Assembly: GCA_021502835.1 (NCBI GenBank)
Contig: JAKFGP010000067.1
Location: 173,601-237,600 of the forward strand
Source: Streptomyces thinghirensis
Lineage (GTDB): Bacteria; Actinomycetota; Actinomycetia; Streptomycetales; Streptomycetaceae
DNA length: 64,000 nucleotides
Reading direction: 5' to 3'
Of this stretch, positions 1 through 9,319 are shown piece by piece (within the stretch, counting starts at the first letter, position 1; each line of letters begins with the position of its first letter). The translations under genes were made by a program, and so were the position numbers. The notes beneath the pieces were generated by a model. It had not been told where the DNA came from. It saw only the letters and a list, made by a program, of their open reading frames with translations, and made no database searches.

Positions 1-568
1 GACTCCGCGACCTTCCGCCGTCTCGCCGACGAGCTGGTCACCCTGCTCGCCTACGAGGCCACGCGCGACGTGCGCACCGAACAGGTCGACATCCACACGC
101 CGGTCTGCCCGACCACCGGCGTCAAGCTCTCCCACCCGCGCCCGCTGGTGGTGCCGATCCTGCGGGCCGGCCTCGGCATGCTCGACGGCATGGTCCGGCT
201 GCTGCCGACCGCCGAGGTGGGCTTCCTCGGCATGATCCGCAACGAGGAGACGCTGCAGGCCTCCACGTACGCGACCCGCATGCCGGAGGACCTCTCCGGG
301 CGTCAGGTGTACGTCCTGGACCCGATGCTGGCCACCGGCGGCGCCCTGGTCGCGTCGATCCGGGAGCTGATCAAGCGCGGTGCCGACGACGTGACGGCCG
401 TGGTGCTGCTCGCCGCCCCCGAGGGCGTCGAACTCATGGAGCGCGAGCTGGCCGGCACCCCGGTGACGGTCGTGACGGCCTCGGTCGACGAGCGTCTCAA
501 CGAGCAGGGCTACATCGTGCCGGGCCTCGGCGACGCGGGCGACCGGATGTGCCGGGGCCGCCGAGTAG
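1..568 (+). CDS. upp: Uracil phosphoribosyltransferase (5' end outside window)
   Basis: This enzyme makes UMP from uracil and PRPP in cytosolic pyrimidine salvage. The reading frame is open from base 1, so the N-terminus lies upstream. Visible family signatures are the [10 protein letters not shown] segment, the [13 protein letters not shown]-binding loop and the GDAGDRM uracil-binding tail, in the right order and spacing for Upp. Near the end one base too many (around 549-555) pushes the frame past the expected stop. Read with that base removed, the protein finishes DRMCGAAE followed by the TAG at 566-568, the usual family end. The gene is followed convergently by a LytR_C protein. Identification is very secure; the last residues are inferred. 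Confidence 0.96.
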
Positions 569-613
569 CGCACGCTCACGCTCCGGGGCTGTCCCGCCCC
601 GGTACTGCTCTGC

Positions 614-1259
614 TCAGCAGCTCTTCTTCTCCGCGGCGGACGCCGGCTGCGGCGCCGCTAGCTCGGCCAGCGCCGCGTCGGCGTCCGCCCGCTTCGCGAG
701 GCCCTTGAAGCCGTTGCCGATGATCAGGTCGACGGCGGTGCCCTTGCGGGCCGCGTCGGTACGGCGTTCGGCGGCGGGGAGCTGGGTGCCGAGCACGGGG
801 AGCGAGGTCTTCGGGGAGGCGGCCGGGCCGAGCAGGGAGGCCGGTGCCCTTCACCTTCTTGTCGTACTTCTTGGGCGCGTTGCTCACGTCGCCGACGCGG
901 AAGCCGCGCTTCTTCAGTTCGTCGGCGGTCTTCTGCGCGAGGCCGCTGCGGGTCGTCGCGTTGAGCACGTTGACCGGTGACCTGGGCCGGCTTCGGCAGG
1001 GCCACGGCGGCGGGCGAGGCGCTCGCCTCGCGGCCGTGGTCACGCAGTCCGTCCCGGCACCGGCCGCGGAGGCCTTGTCGCCGCCGGTGAAGACGTCGAT
1101 GAGCTGGGCGTGCCCCAGCCGAGCACCCCGAGCACGGTGACGCAGGCGACGGCGACGACCGCGAGCCGGCCGCGTCGGCGGGGCCGGTCGCATCCGCGGG
1201 TACTTGTCCCCCGTGATCTTGTACTGGCCGCCCATGCCAGGGGGAGTGAGCATGCTCAT
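614..1259 (-). CDS. LytR C-terminal domain protein (frameshifted)
   Basis: This is a single-pass membrane protein with an extracytoplasmic LytR_C domain, a module found alone or attached to cell-wall ligases. Its exact role is unknown. The start chosen gives [17 protein letters not shown], a conserved cytoplasmic leader, followed by an Arg-rich stretch and a membrane segment that is garbled by indels around 1100-1180. The LytR_C core is clear: [13 protein letters not shown], then the [12 protein letters not shown] region, and after a shift near 830 [21 protein letters not shown] ending AEKKSC and a stop at 614. At least three frame changes are needed. The gene converges on upp and lies downstream of the VapB-like gene on the same strand. 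Confidence 0.8.
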
Positions 1260-1424
1260 GGGCGCAGCGTAGTGCGCTCGGGCTGCGATGCCTATTAGAT
1301 GATCAGTCGGTGTTCCGCGGTTCGGCGCAATGCAACCCGAAAGGGTCAAGCCGAAGCGTCGAAGGGGCCGTCGCGGGTGGATGCGAGGGGCGCGAGGGGG
1401 GCGCGAGAGGGTCGCGGTTCCCGG

Positions 1425-1723
1425 TCAGTCGAGTTCGAGGACCCGCGCGTGCAGCACCTGGCGCTGCTGGAGCGCCGCGCGCACCGCGCGGTGCAGACCG
1501 GTCCTCCAGGTACAGGTCGCCCTGCCACTTCACGACGATGCGCGAAGAGGTCGCCGTAGAAGGTGGAGTCCTCGGCGAGGAGCGTCTCCAGGTCGACTTG
1601 GCCCCTGGTCGTCACGAGCTGATCGAGGCGGACCGGGCGCGGCGGCGACGTCCGCCCACTGCCGGGTGCTCTCCCGGCCGTGGTCGGGTACGGCCGGCCG
1701 TTTCCGATGCGCTTGAAGATCAC
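1425..1723 (-). CDS. VapB-family antitoxin-like small protein
   Basis: A protein of about 98 residues that begins with GTG at 1723 (VIFKRIGNGRPYP) and can be followed, with at least two frame shifts, to VLHARVLELD and a stop at 1425. The middle reads RPVRLDQLVTTRGQVDLETLLAEDSTFYGDLFAH and then KWQGDLYLEDG. I recall this small Streptomyces protein being annotated as a VapB-family antitoxin. The sequence itself shows no clear ribbon-helix-helix motif, and no PIN-domain VapC toxin is visible on either side. It lies directly upstream of the LytR_C gene on the same strand, which may be its conserved context. The antitoxin function is doubtful. Confidence 0.65.
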
Positions 1724-2128
1724 ACGGAAAGCCTACCGGCCAAGACGTTGCGGGCGCAGCCATGGCGCCGGGTGCGGCGCTGGAAATGACGCCGTAAACG
1801 GGGGCAAACGGGAACGGTGGCCCGGGACGGGCGACCGTGAGCGCGCCGCGCCGGAGGCGGGAGGCGTGTCCGGACCCGCCTCCGCCGCTCGGGCGGCCGC
1901 GTCAGTCACGCCTCCCTCTTCCCGCACGGGCGGCCGGGGCTCGCTCAGCCTGCGGCCTGCCGGTGTCGGGCTTGGGGTGCGGCGGCGCCCTCGGCGCGCG
2001 GGAGGGCGCGCAGGACGGCGTAGGGGGTCGTTGAGCATGGCGAATTCCTCGTTCCTCGTTCCGTGTTCCGGGGGCGTCTGCGTTCGCGTTCTTGCGGAGG
2101 GCCGGCGGTCGGTGCCGGTCCGGTCCTG
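1724..2128. other. Intergenic, no gene recognised
   Basis: GC-rich stretch between the VapB-like gene and the small secreted protein. Several long open frames cross it on both strands, but none shows a recognisable domain, a ribosome-binding site or coherent codon bias, so I leave it empty. A short AT-richer segment near 2040-2070 could hold a promoter or terminator. Confidence 0.5.
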
Positions 2129-2500
2129 TCAGCAGCGCAGGACCACGGAGCGCGGGGCGCGCGGGGAGGGCGGTGGCCCGGTCGGAACGGGTGGTGCGAG
2201 GGTCGGGGGCTGTGGGGACGTGGCGGCCGGGCGCCGGGGGCGGCGGGACGGAAAGGGCCACGACGGTGCGCCGGCCGCCGCGGGCCGGGGTGCGCAGGGC
2301 GGTGTCGAGGTGGTCGTAGCCACCGGCGGTGCCGCCCGGGGCGCCACCGCCCGGTCCGCTGCCACCGGCTCCGCCGCCGACGACGCCTGCGCTCCCGCCG
2401 GCCACCAGGGCGGTCGGTGCCGCCTGGGCCGTCGCGTGCGTGCAGGGCACGATCAGGACGAGCAGCAGGACAAGGGCCCGCAGGCAGGCGCGGCGGCGTC
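2129..2500 (-). CDS. Small secreted or membrane-anchored protein, unknown function
   Basis: Read on the minus strand, a positively charged start (RIGRRRACLRA) runs into a hydrophobic segment (LVLLLVLIVPCTHATAQA) that looks like a signal peptide. A Gly-rich stretch and then GGYDHLDTALRTPARGGRRTVV follow. After one frame change the protein ends PRSVVLRC and a stop at 2129; short Streptomyces proteins with a similar VVLRC end are familiar to me, but I know no function for them. The start codon is not clear because the frame is open upstream; the boundary near 2500 is approximate. It lies downstream of the DUF308 gene on the same strand and could be co-transcribed with it. Confidence 0.4.
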
Positions 2501-2680
2501 CGATGCGCGCCGCTCGCCCCAGTACGCCCGTACGCGCCGCACGCGCCGTATGTCCGGCGGCGCGTGGCGCGGGCGTCGGCAGCGGCGTGCGGTGCGGGGC
2601 TCACGTCAGGTCGTGTCCCCGCCGGGCGTACGCCGCCCACCGTGCCGGGGCGAGAACCGCTCGCTCGGCGTAGGGGCGGT

Positions 2681-3391
2681 TCACAGGCGCGCGGGACCTG
2701 GTGGGCGCGCCCACGCAGGCGTACGGACGTGACGATCTCGACCACGCCGACGGCTACCAGCCACCAGCCGCCGAACAGCATGAGGACGGCCGCCGACTCC
2801 ACCGGCGAGTCGATCAGCACGATGCCGGCGACGACGGTGACGGCGCCGAGGAAGATGTGCCAGCCGCGCGCGGGCATCGCCGGGTCGTGGACGGCGGCCA
2901 GGATCTGCGTGACGCCGCGGAAGAGCCAGCCGATGCCGATCCACAGCGCGAGCAGCAGTACCGACCGCAGAGGGCCGCGGAAGCAGAACAGGCCCAGCAG
3001 GATCGACACCGCGCCGCTGATGAAGGCGAGGACCCGCAGCGAGGTCGTCCGGTGCGTGCGCGAAGGCGGCGGCCAGTTGGAGGGACGCCGCTGATGACGA
3101 GGTAGAGGCCGAAGAGCACACCGGCGGCGCGCAGTGACGCGCCCGGCCAGACCAGGACCAGCACGCCCAGGACGAGTGAGGCGATCCCGGTGAGCAGCAC
3201 GGTTCGCCATGCGGCGCGGGACAGCGAGTGCAGCGGCCCCTGGAAGGCGGGTTCGTCCGGGCCCGGGTTCGTGCCCGGGTTCGCGCCGTCCCGGCTGTCG
3301 GAGGGTGCGTGCCGTGGCCCGTGCGGGCGTGGATCCCAGCGGTCGTCGTTGCCGGCTGCCCTCCGGGGGTGCCGCTGGGTGGCTCGGTCAT
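2681..3391 (-). CDS. HdeD/DUF308 family integral membrane protein (frameshifted)
   Basis: This is a membrane protein of the HdeD/DUF308 type, with paired transmembrane helices and no enzyme activity known; E. coli HdeD is linked to acid resistance. The start at 3391 gives MTEPPSGTPGGQ and a disordered, charged N-terminus of about 60 residues. Across shifted frames the helices are readable: TVLLTGIASLVLGVLVLVWPGAS, then LRVLAFISGAVSILLGLF, SVLLLALWIGIGWLFRG, GWHIFLGAVTVVAGIVLI and GGWWLVAVGVVEIVTSVRLRGRAHQ. Repeated GxxxLxLG-type helices are characteristic of the family. The C-terminus is uncertain because of an indel near 2690. The IS110 element ends just upstream of the start. Confidence 0.75.
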   Translation of the reverse strand: MTEPPSGTPGGQPATTTAGIHARTGHGTHPPTAGTARTRARTRARTNPPSRGRCTRCPAPHGEPCCSPGSPHSSWACWSWSGRARHCAPPVCSSASTSSSAASLQLAAAFAHAPDDLAAGPRLHQRRGVDPAGPVLLPRPSAVGTAARAVDRHRLALPRRHADPGRRPRPGDARARLAHLPRRRHRRRRHRADRLAGGVGGRPHAVRRLVAGSRRRGRDRHVRTPAWARPPGPARL

Positions 3392-3475
3392 GCCCCATGC
3401 TGGGAGCGGGGGTGGTGGGGGCGCCAGTTGGGGCGGGCCAGTGGGCTGACGTGGGGGGTGCCTCTATGTCGTTCG

Positions 3476-4687
3476 TCAAGCGAGGCGTGGGGTTCTGGGT
3501 TCGTAGAAGGTTCCGTCGCGGAGCATCGCGAACAGCACGTTGATCCGCTGGCGGGCGAGGCGGAGAAGTGCCTGCGGTGGGTCTTCCCGCGGTTCGGCAG
3601 CGGTCGTAGTAGGTCCGGGGAGGCGGGATCATGCAGGGCGGCGAACGCGGACAGGAACATCGCCCGTTTGAGCTGGCGGTTGCCGCCTCTGGGGGCGTGT
3701 TCGCCGTGGATCGAGGTTCCGGACTGCCGGGTTGCCGGGGCGAGGCCGGCGTATGAGGCCAGGTGGGCGGCGGTGGGAAAGGAGCTGCCGTCGCCGACGG
3801 TGGACAGAGGACTGCGGCGGTCCTGACGCCGATGCCGGGCATCGAGGTCAGGACCTGGGAAAGAGGGGTGGGCCTCCAGCAGGGCCTCGATTCTGGCCTC
3901 CAGGGCCCGGCGTTGTTCGTGGACGGCGGCCAGAGACTTCGCCAGCGACGGCATCGATCACGTCGAGGGTGCCGGTGCCGGGGACGACGACGGTCTGCTC
4001 GTCGAGCGCGGTGAAGATGTCGTCGACCAGCCGCCTCGGCCATGCGCGCCAGTTGCCCTCGGGCGGATGACCTCGACGAGCCCGCTGCGGCGGCCTTGCC
4101 TTGCGGAGTGCCTGCGGGGATCCGTATCGCTCGAGGAGCCAGGTGATACTGCGTGGTCCAGGCGCGGGCCCAGGACGCTCAGGCTGGGGTGGAACTGCGG
4201 AGTGAAGGCCGGCGGATGCGGTTGGAGGTGCGGTTAGCCTCGCCGGCGAGGTCCCTGGTCGAGCCGACGAGGCATGGTCAGCTCGGCGGTGACCTCGTCG
4301 GTCAGGTCGAGCGTGCGCAGGGTGTGGGGCATGGTGCGGGCGGCATCCGCGACCAAACGGCGGCGTCCTTCGCGTCGGTCTTGGCTTCGCCCGGGTAGAG
4401 GTCGGCGATCCTGCGCATCGCCAGGCCTGGCAGGTAGGCGACCTGACAGTCGGCGTCCGGGCGACGGACAGCGGCAGGGCGCCGATGGAGGCGGGCTGGT
4501 CCACGACCACCAGGACGGTGCCGAACTTGGCCTTCAGCTTGTCGAAGACCGCCCGCAGCTTCGGTTCGCTGTTCGGCAGCGGCTTATCGAAGACCGTCTT
4601 CCCGGCCGGAGTCAGTCCGTGTCCGTGATGGGTCTGCTTGCCGACGTCCAAGCCCAGGAAGACGCCCACCCCGTCGATGCTGATCAC
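3476..4687 (-). CDS. IS110-family DEDD transposase (frameshifted)
   Basis: This recombinase moves the IS by a RuvC-like DEDD domain plus a C-terminal Transposase_20 domain with a catalytic serine. The N-terminus starts at a GTG (VISIDGVGVFLGLDVGKQTHHG), in which the first Asp of the DEDD set is in LDVGK. VLVVVDQPASIGALPL carries a later acidic position. The C-terminal domain reads ATHLASYAGLAPATRQSGTS, HGEHAPRGGNRQLKRAMFLS and finally RQRINVLFAMLRDGTFYEPR and PRLA stop at 3476. At least five frame changes are needed. Neighbouring chromosomal genes are broken just as often, so sequencing error is as likely as true inactivation. Confidence 0.85.
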
Positions 4688-4850
4688 CGTGCCCCCACAT
4701 GTCGACGTGTGCTTCGGCCCCGAGGTCGGGAGCCGTTCTCGCGCAACCACGTTATGCAGACCTGCCGCCCGCGAGCAGCCGGGCATTGCGCCCGGCCAGG
4801 CGGTGGTCAGACCTCTGATCAGCGTCTCTGACGGCACCTCGGGCCCGGTG
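4688..4850 (-). ncRNA. Candidate bridge RNA region of the IS110 element
   Basis: IS110-group elements are known to transcribe a structured bridge RNA from the non-coding end upstream of the transposase. In this element that segment contains a clear stem-loop on the minus strand, GCCGGGC-GCAAT-GCCCGGC (about 4783-4801), plus other GC-rich inverted segments on each side. No loop has been matched to target or donor sequence, so this is a positional and structural inference only. Confidence 0.3.
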
Positions 4851-4977
4851 ACACCACCCCCAGGTCATCCCTTCGACAGGGGGCAACAGTCATGCCGGGC
4901 CGGGAGGCCAGCGGCCCTCTTGCAGGACCGCGAAGAAGATAACGGGGCAAGTGGCGCCCGGCGTTGGTGTGGGCCGG

Positions 4978-5175
4978 GGTGGGTGTCGCGGGCCGGCGCC
5001 GGCCGGGTGCCGCTGCGCCCACCCGTGCCGCCCCAGCGGCACGACCGCCCGCAGCGGGGGGCCGGGGGGTGGGTGTCGCGGCGGGCGCCGGCCGGATGGT
5101 GCTGCGCCCACCCGTGCCGCCCCAGCGGCACGACTGCCCGCACTGGGGCGGCACGACCGCCCGTAGCGGGGGGCT
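4978..5175. repeat. Tandem palindromic intergenic repeats
   Basis: The segment GTGCCGCCCCAGCGGCACGAC (palindromic core TGCCGC..GCGGCA) occurs at about 5028 and 5118, with a partial third copy at about 5140-5160. Between the first two copies a longer unit of about 90 bases, including GGTGGGTGTCGCGG and CGCCGGCCGG, is also duplicated. Such hairpin repeats are common between convergent or weakly expressed genes in Streptomyces and may end transcription of the downstream minus-strand genes. Confidence 0.75.
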
Positions 5176-5180
5176 ACCTG

Positions 5181-5774
5181 CTACTTGTCGGAGGTCTTCG
5201 CCGCCTTTGCCGCCGCCTTCATTTCCTGCTTGTGGGCGCGGACCTTCGTCAGGGACTCCGGGCCGGTGATGTCGGCGACGGGCGGAAGGCGCCGGGTTCG
5301 CCGTAGGCGCCGGCGGCCTAGCGCCAGCCCTCCGGCTGGACGCCGAGCTGCTTGCCGAGCAGGGCGAGGAAGATCTGGGCCTTCTGCTTGCCGAAGCCGG
5401 GCAGGTTCCTGGAGCCGCTTCAGCAGCTCCTTGCCGGTGGAGACGCCCCGCCAGACGGCCTCCGCCTCACCGTCGTGAGGTCTCGACGAGGTACCGGCAC
5501 AGCGCTGCTGGACGCGGCCCGCCATCGAGCCGGGGTAGCGGTGCACGGCCGGCTTGTCGGAGAGCAGGGCGGCGAAGGCCTCGGGGTCGTAGGCGGCGAT
5601 GTCGTGGGCGTCCAGGTCCTCCGCGCCCATGCGCCGGGCGATGGTCGACGGCCTTGAACGCCCACTCCACGGGGACTTGCTGGTCGAGCAGCATGCCGAC
5701 CAGCGCGGCGAGCGGGCTGCGGCCGAGGAGCTCGTCGGCCTCGGGTCCTGGGCGAGGTGAAGTGTGACGTCCAT
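5181..5774 (-). CDS. HhH-GPD-type base excision DNA repair protein
   Basis: A protein of about 190 residues of the endonuclease III/AlkA helix-hairpin-helix superfamily; such proteins excise damaged bases. The start MDVTLHLAQDPEADELLGRS is chosen at the ATG 5772-5774, six bases inside a GTG alternative. LVGMLLDQQVPVEWAF is the typical opening of the glycosylase fold, and the C-terminus SLTKVRAHKQEMKAAAKAAK with a stop at 5181 is a basic tail. Four or more indels lie between 5280 and 5740. The gene sits immediately downstream of the siderophore-interacting protein on the same strand with little or no gap, so the two are probably co-transcribed. Substrate is unknown. Confidence 0.8.
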   Translation of the reverse strand: MDVTLHLAQDPRPTSSSAAARSPRWSACCSTSKSPWSGRSRPSTIARRMGAEDLDAHDIAAYDPEAFAALLSDKPAVHRYPGSMAGRVQQRCAGTSSRPHDGEAEAVWRGVSTGKELLKRLQEPARLRQAEGPDLPRPARQAARRPAGGLALGRRRLRRTRRLPPVADITGPESLTKVRAHKQEMKAAAKAAKTSDK

Positions 5775-5819
5775 GCCCACGATGATCGCGCGTGCGGGCG
5801 CAGGTCGCGCGCCAGTACC

Positions 5820-6485
5820 CCAGCGCGCTCACCCGCTGCTTGGGCAGCCCAGCTCCTTGCGGGTTACGAGGCCAGCGACCGGGTCGTCGCCGTGGCGCAG
5901 GCGATCCAGACGAACGGCTCGGGAGTCGAGCGCAGCAGCTCCGGCAGTGCCTCCTTCACCTGCGCGACCAGGTGGGCGCCCGCGTCGCGGCGCGGGACCG
6001 TGCGGACCTCGTGGCGGTCGGGGTCGGTGCGGAAGGGCAGGCCGTCCGTGCCGGAGCCGCCGTCCTCGAACCAGACCGTCGCGGGGACCGGTCCCAGCGC
6101 GTCGAGGAGGAGTTGAGGGCGGGCAGGGACGCCGGTCCGCGACCGCGAAGACGCGGGAGGGGACCGGCTCGATCCTCGAAGCCGGTGCCCTCGACCGTCG
6201 CCTCGATGGTGTCGCAGGCTTCCGCCGCCCTGGCCCAGTCGCTCGCGCACCCCTCGTGCAGGGCGAACTCCATGCCGAAGGTGCCGGCCGCCGGGTCCGG
6301 GTCGACCAGCGTGTACGCCCGCTGGTGCGGCTTGCCCGCGTTGTCGAACCACAGCCGCACCCACATCGTGGGTGGACGCCGGTCGCCGCCAGCATGCCGC
6401 CGTCGCACTCAGCCGCAGCCTCCGGAAGTCCGGCGTCACGTCCTCCGCGTCCGTCACGGTGAACTCCGAAGTCCTTCGCACGCAT
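5820..6485 (-). CDS. Siderophore-interacting protein (FAD-dependent ferric-siderophore reductase)
   Basis: This is a ViuB/SIP-family flavoprotein that reduces siderophore-bound Fe(III) in the cytosol to release iron. The start at 6485 reads MRAKDF, then after one indel FTVTDAEDVTPDFRRLRLS, the FAD-binding barrel. MWVRLWFDNAGKPHQRAYTL contains the family's RxYT flavin motif. LLLDALGPVPATVWFEDG and EPFVWIACAT come from the NAD(P)H-binding half, and the end resembles KQRVSALGYWR. The stop is lost in an indel near 5800, so the 3' boundary is approximate. It is transcribed divergently from the acylase operon across a perfect iron box 85 bases upstream, so iron repression through DmdR/IdeR is very likely. 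Confidence 0.85.
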
Positions 6486-6570
6486 CAGCTTGAGGACCGC
6501 GCCCTCCCAACCCCGCCCTGCCCCATTGTTTCTTCACCCCTTCACGTACTATTCGGCCACGACGTAAGAC

Positions 6571-6589
6571 TTAGGTGAGCCTAACCTAA
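6571..6589. promoter_or_regulatory. Iron box (DmdR1/IdeR operator)
   Basis: TTAGGTGAGCCTAACCTAA is the exact reverse complement of the classical 19-bp actinobacterial iron box. It lies in the 125-bp gap between the divergent siderophore-interacting protein and penicillin-acylase genes. An iron-loaded DmdR/IdeR dimer pair would be expected to repress both directions, so both operons should be switched on in iron starvation. Confidence 0.93.
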
Positions 6590-6610
6590 AAGGAAAGTAG
6601 GGGCACAGGG

Positions 6611-8703
6611 GTGAGCGCCGAGACATACCGCGACGCCGCAGGGGATCCCGCACCTGCGCGCGGACAACGCGGACGAACTCGCCCGCGCCCAGGGCCGGGT
6701 GACCGCCCGTGACCGTGCTTGGCAGCTGGAGGTCGAGCGGCACCGCGCGCAGGGCACCTCCGCGTCCTTCCTCGGGCCCGGATCCCTGTCCTGGGACCGG
6801 CTCGCCCGGCGAGCCCGGCTCGCGGACACCGCCCGCCGCTGCTTCACCGCCCTGGAGGAGAAGGACCCGGAGACGGACGCATGGGTGCGGGCCTACGTCG
6901 ACGGGGTGAACGAGGGGCTGGCCGAAAGGCGGCGCCGCCCCGGGTTCGCACGCGCCGGTCTCGCCCCCGGCCGCTGGGAGCTGGACCCCGCTCGGCGTCT
7001 GGCTCGCCACGCACATCCTCTTCGCGGGCTTCCCCGCCAAGCTCTGGCGCGAGCACATCACCGCGCACCTCGGCCCGGACGCGGTCGCCCTCTTCGCCGC
7101 CGACGGACCCGGCACAGCCGGCAGCAACGGCTGGCTGGTGAGCGGCGAGCGGACCACCACCGGGCACGCGATCATCGCCGGGGTGACCCGCACCGTGTCA
7201 TCGAGGACCCCGGCGTCTACCAGCAGATCCACCTGTCCTGCCCGGAGTTCGACGTCGTCGGCCTCGCCGTGCCCGGCGTCCCCCGGCATCGCCCACTTCG
7301 GCCACACCGGCACGGTCGCCTGGGCCATCACCAACGCCATGGCCGACTACCAGGACCTGTACCGCGAGCGCCTGCGCCGCACCGGCGCCGGCGTCGAGGC
7401 CCTCGGCCCCGACGGCACCTGGCACCGCGCCGCCCGGCACACGGAGACCATTCGGGTCGCGGGCGGGGGAGGAGGGGCAGGAGGGGGAGGGAGATCGTCG
7501 AGGTCATCGAGACCGACCGGGGTCCGGTGATCGCCGGCGGACCCGAGGGACTCGACGACGGCACCCCCACCGCCCTCAGCCTGCGTTACCCGCCCCGCGT
7601 CACCGCCGACCTCGGCTTCGGCGCCCTGCTGCCGCTGCTGCGGGCCCGCCGGGTCGCCGACGTGGACCGCGCCCTGGACGCGTGGGCCGAGCCGGTCAAC
7701 GTCGTGCAGGCCGCCGACACCAAGGGCGGGCTGCTGCACCGGGTGGCGGGGCGGGTGCCGCTGCGGTCCGCCGCCAACGGCTTGCGTCCGGTGCCCGCCT
7801 GGGAACCCGGCCACGAGTGGGAGGGCCGGCACACCCCGCCCCGCGCCGGGCTCGCCGACGGCGTCGCCGTGATGGCCAACCAGCGCGGCCCGGCCAGCCC
7901 GCTCGGCGTCGAGTTCGCCCCCACCGCACCGCGCCGACCGCATCGCCGCCCTGCTCGCCGGGAAGGAACGCTGGTCGCCGCCGACATGCCCGCGATCCAC
8001 ATGGACACCCTCCTCGCCTCGGCCGGCCCCCTCCTGGACCGTCTGACGGCCCTGGACGACCTGACCCCGGGGGCCGCCGCCCTCCGCGACCGGCTCCTGT
8101 CCTGGGACCGGCGCATGGACGCCGGCAGCACCGGACGGCGGCGTACGCGGCCTACGCGGGGCGGTCGTGCGGCGGTTGGCGGCGCACCCGGTCCTCGCCC
8201 CGCGTCCGTGCCGCCCGCGTACCCCGAGGTGCTGCTGCCGTGGCTCGCGCTCGTGCCGCGCGTCGGCTACGCCCTCGAACACCTGCTGCGCGCCGAGGAC
8301 CTGTACGGCATCGACCGGGCCGGGGCCGTCCGCGCGGCGCTGGAGGAAGTGGCCGCCGATCCGCCGGCCGGCACCTGGGGCGACACCCACCGCCTCGCCG
8401 CCTGGCAGGCGCTGCCGGACCCCTCCGGCGCCGACGGGCCCCCGCTCTCCGGAGACCACGACTGCGTGCTGTGCACCTCCGCCGTCCCCCGGCCTCACCG
8501 GACCGTGCGCGCACGCGGCCCCGCCGCCCGGTACGTCTGGGACCCTGGCCGACCGGCAGGACAGCCGCTGGGTGGTGCCCCTCGGCGCGTCCGGCGTCCC
8601 CGGCTCGCCGCACCACCGGGACCAGCGGGCCCTGCGGCTCGACGGTGAACTCGCCCCGGTGATAACCGACTTCGACCGACTCGCCAAGGAAACCGATGTC
8701 TGA
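6611..8703 (+). CDS. Penicillin acylase family Ntn-hydrolase, iron-regulated
   Basis: This is an amide hydrolase of the penicillin-amidase family, made as a precursor that cleaves itself into alpha and beta chains. The GTG start (VSAETYRDAAGIPHLRADN) follows the iron box. The self-cleavage point and nucleophile are visible in AGSNGWLVSGE: the serine codon at 7123-7125 becomes the N-terminal residue of the beta chain. Downstream TGTVAWAITNAMADYQDLYRE and the HDCVLCTSA region fit the family. Length of about 697 residues is normal; five or more indels are present. It overlaps the next gene by 8 bases. The iron box and the siderophore-type acyltransferase partner suggest that it releases or exchanges acyl groups for siderophore assembly. 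An iron-linked penicillin amidase has been connected with aryl-type ferrioxamines in Streptomyces; whether this is that protein is unproven. Confidence 0.88.
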
Positions 8704-9319
8704 GCAGCACATGTCCCCGTACGCCTCTCGCGCCGCCGTCCACGAGCAGGAACTCGACGGCTTCGGCGCCGTGCGCGTGCTCCCGCTCGACGCCGCCAGG
8801 GACGCCGGCGTGATCCACCGCTGGGTGAGCGAGGAGCGGGCCGCCTTCTGGGGCACGAACGGCCTGACGCGGGACCAGGTCGCCGGCGTCTACGCCCACA
8901 TGGACACGCTCGACACCCACCACGCCTTCCTGGTGGTCAAGGACGGCGAGCCGGTCGCGCTGCTCCAGACCTACGACCCCGGGAGCCGACCGGGTGAGCG
9001 GAGTGCTACGACGTCGAACCCGGCGACATCGGCGTACACCTGCTGCTGGCGCCTGCCGGGAACGACGGCGCGCAGCCGGGCTGGACCGCCGCGCTGGCGG
9101 CGGCCCCTCACGGCGTACGTCCTGCTGGGCCTGGACCGGAAGCGGATCGTGGTCGACCCGGACGTCGGCAACGAGAAGGCGATCGCCCGCTTCCTCAAGC
9201 AGGGCTTCACCGCCGGACCGGCGGTCGTACTGCCGGAGATCGACCTGCCGGACGTGTACCTGCCGGAGAAGAAGGCGCAACTCGCGTTCCTCCGCAGGGA
9301 GGTAGCGTTCGGCGGGTGA
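8696..9319 (+). CDS. AlcB/IucB-type siderophore acyltransferase (GNAT)
   Basis: The protein resembles GNAT-fold acyltransferases of hydroxamate siderophore pathways (RhbD/AlcB/IucB), which transfer an acyl-CoA group to an N-hydroxylated amine. The start MSEQHMSPYASRAAV overlaps the acylase stop by eight bases. Family features are VIHRWVSEERAAFWG, the AFLVVKDGEPVALLQTYDP strand, GDIGVHLLLAP, and the C-terminal block LDRKRIVVDPDVGNEKAIAR followed by FLKQGF. An indel pair lies around 8985-9110. About 208 residues is normal. Tight coupling with the acylase suggests that the two act in sequence on the same acyl group. The acceptor amine must come from a pathway elsewhere in the genome. Confidence 0.82.
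   Translation: MSEQHMSPYASRAAVHEQELDGFGAVRVLPLDAARDAGVIHRWVSEERAAFWGTNGLTRDQVAGVYAHMDTLDTHHAFLVVKDGEPVALLQTYDPGSRPGERSATTSNPATSAYTCCWRLPGTTARSRAGPPRWRRPLTAYVLLGLDRKRIVVDPDVGNEKAIARFLKQGFTAGPAVVLPEIDLPDVYLPEKKAQLAFLRREVAFGG

Larger units (their letters stand above)
3450..4860 (-). mobile_element. IS110-family insertion sequence
   Basis: The element consists of one transposase gene with non-coding flanks and no obvious terminal inverted repeats, as is usual for IS110. Its downstream end is probably within about 30 bases after the transposase stop, where the sequence reads CTTGACGAACGACATAGAGG; similar bases end related Streptomyces elements as I remember them. The upstream non-coding part (4688 to about 4860) contains stem-loops. 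Exact ends cannot be fixed without an empty-site comparison. It lies between the DUF308 gene and the HhH-GPD gene and appears not to disrupt either. Confidence 0.7.

Noticed and set aside
1945..3210. A single 421-residue minus-strand protein covering the DUF308 gene and beyond
   Set aside because: Only the first part matches DUF308; the remainder is Arg/Pro-rich out-of-frame translation of GC-rich DNA.
3848..4837. Longer transposase start upstream at 4837
   Set aside because: The upstream reading frame is only open because of high GC; the residues before VISIDGVGVFLG do not match the family, and the segment folds into hairpins as expected for IS non-coding DNA.
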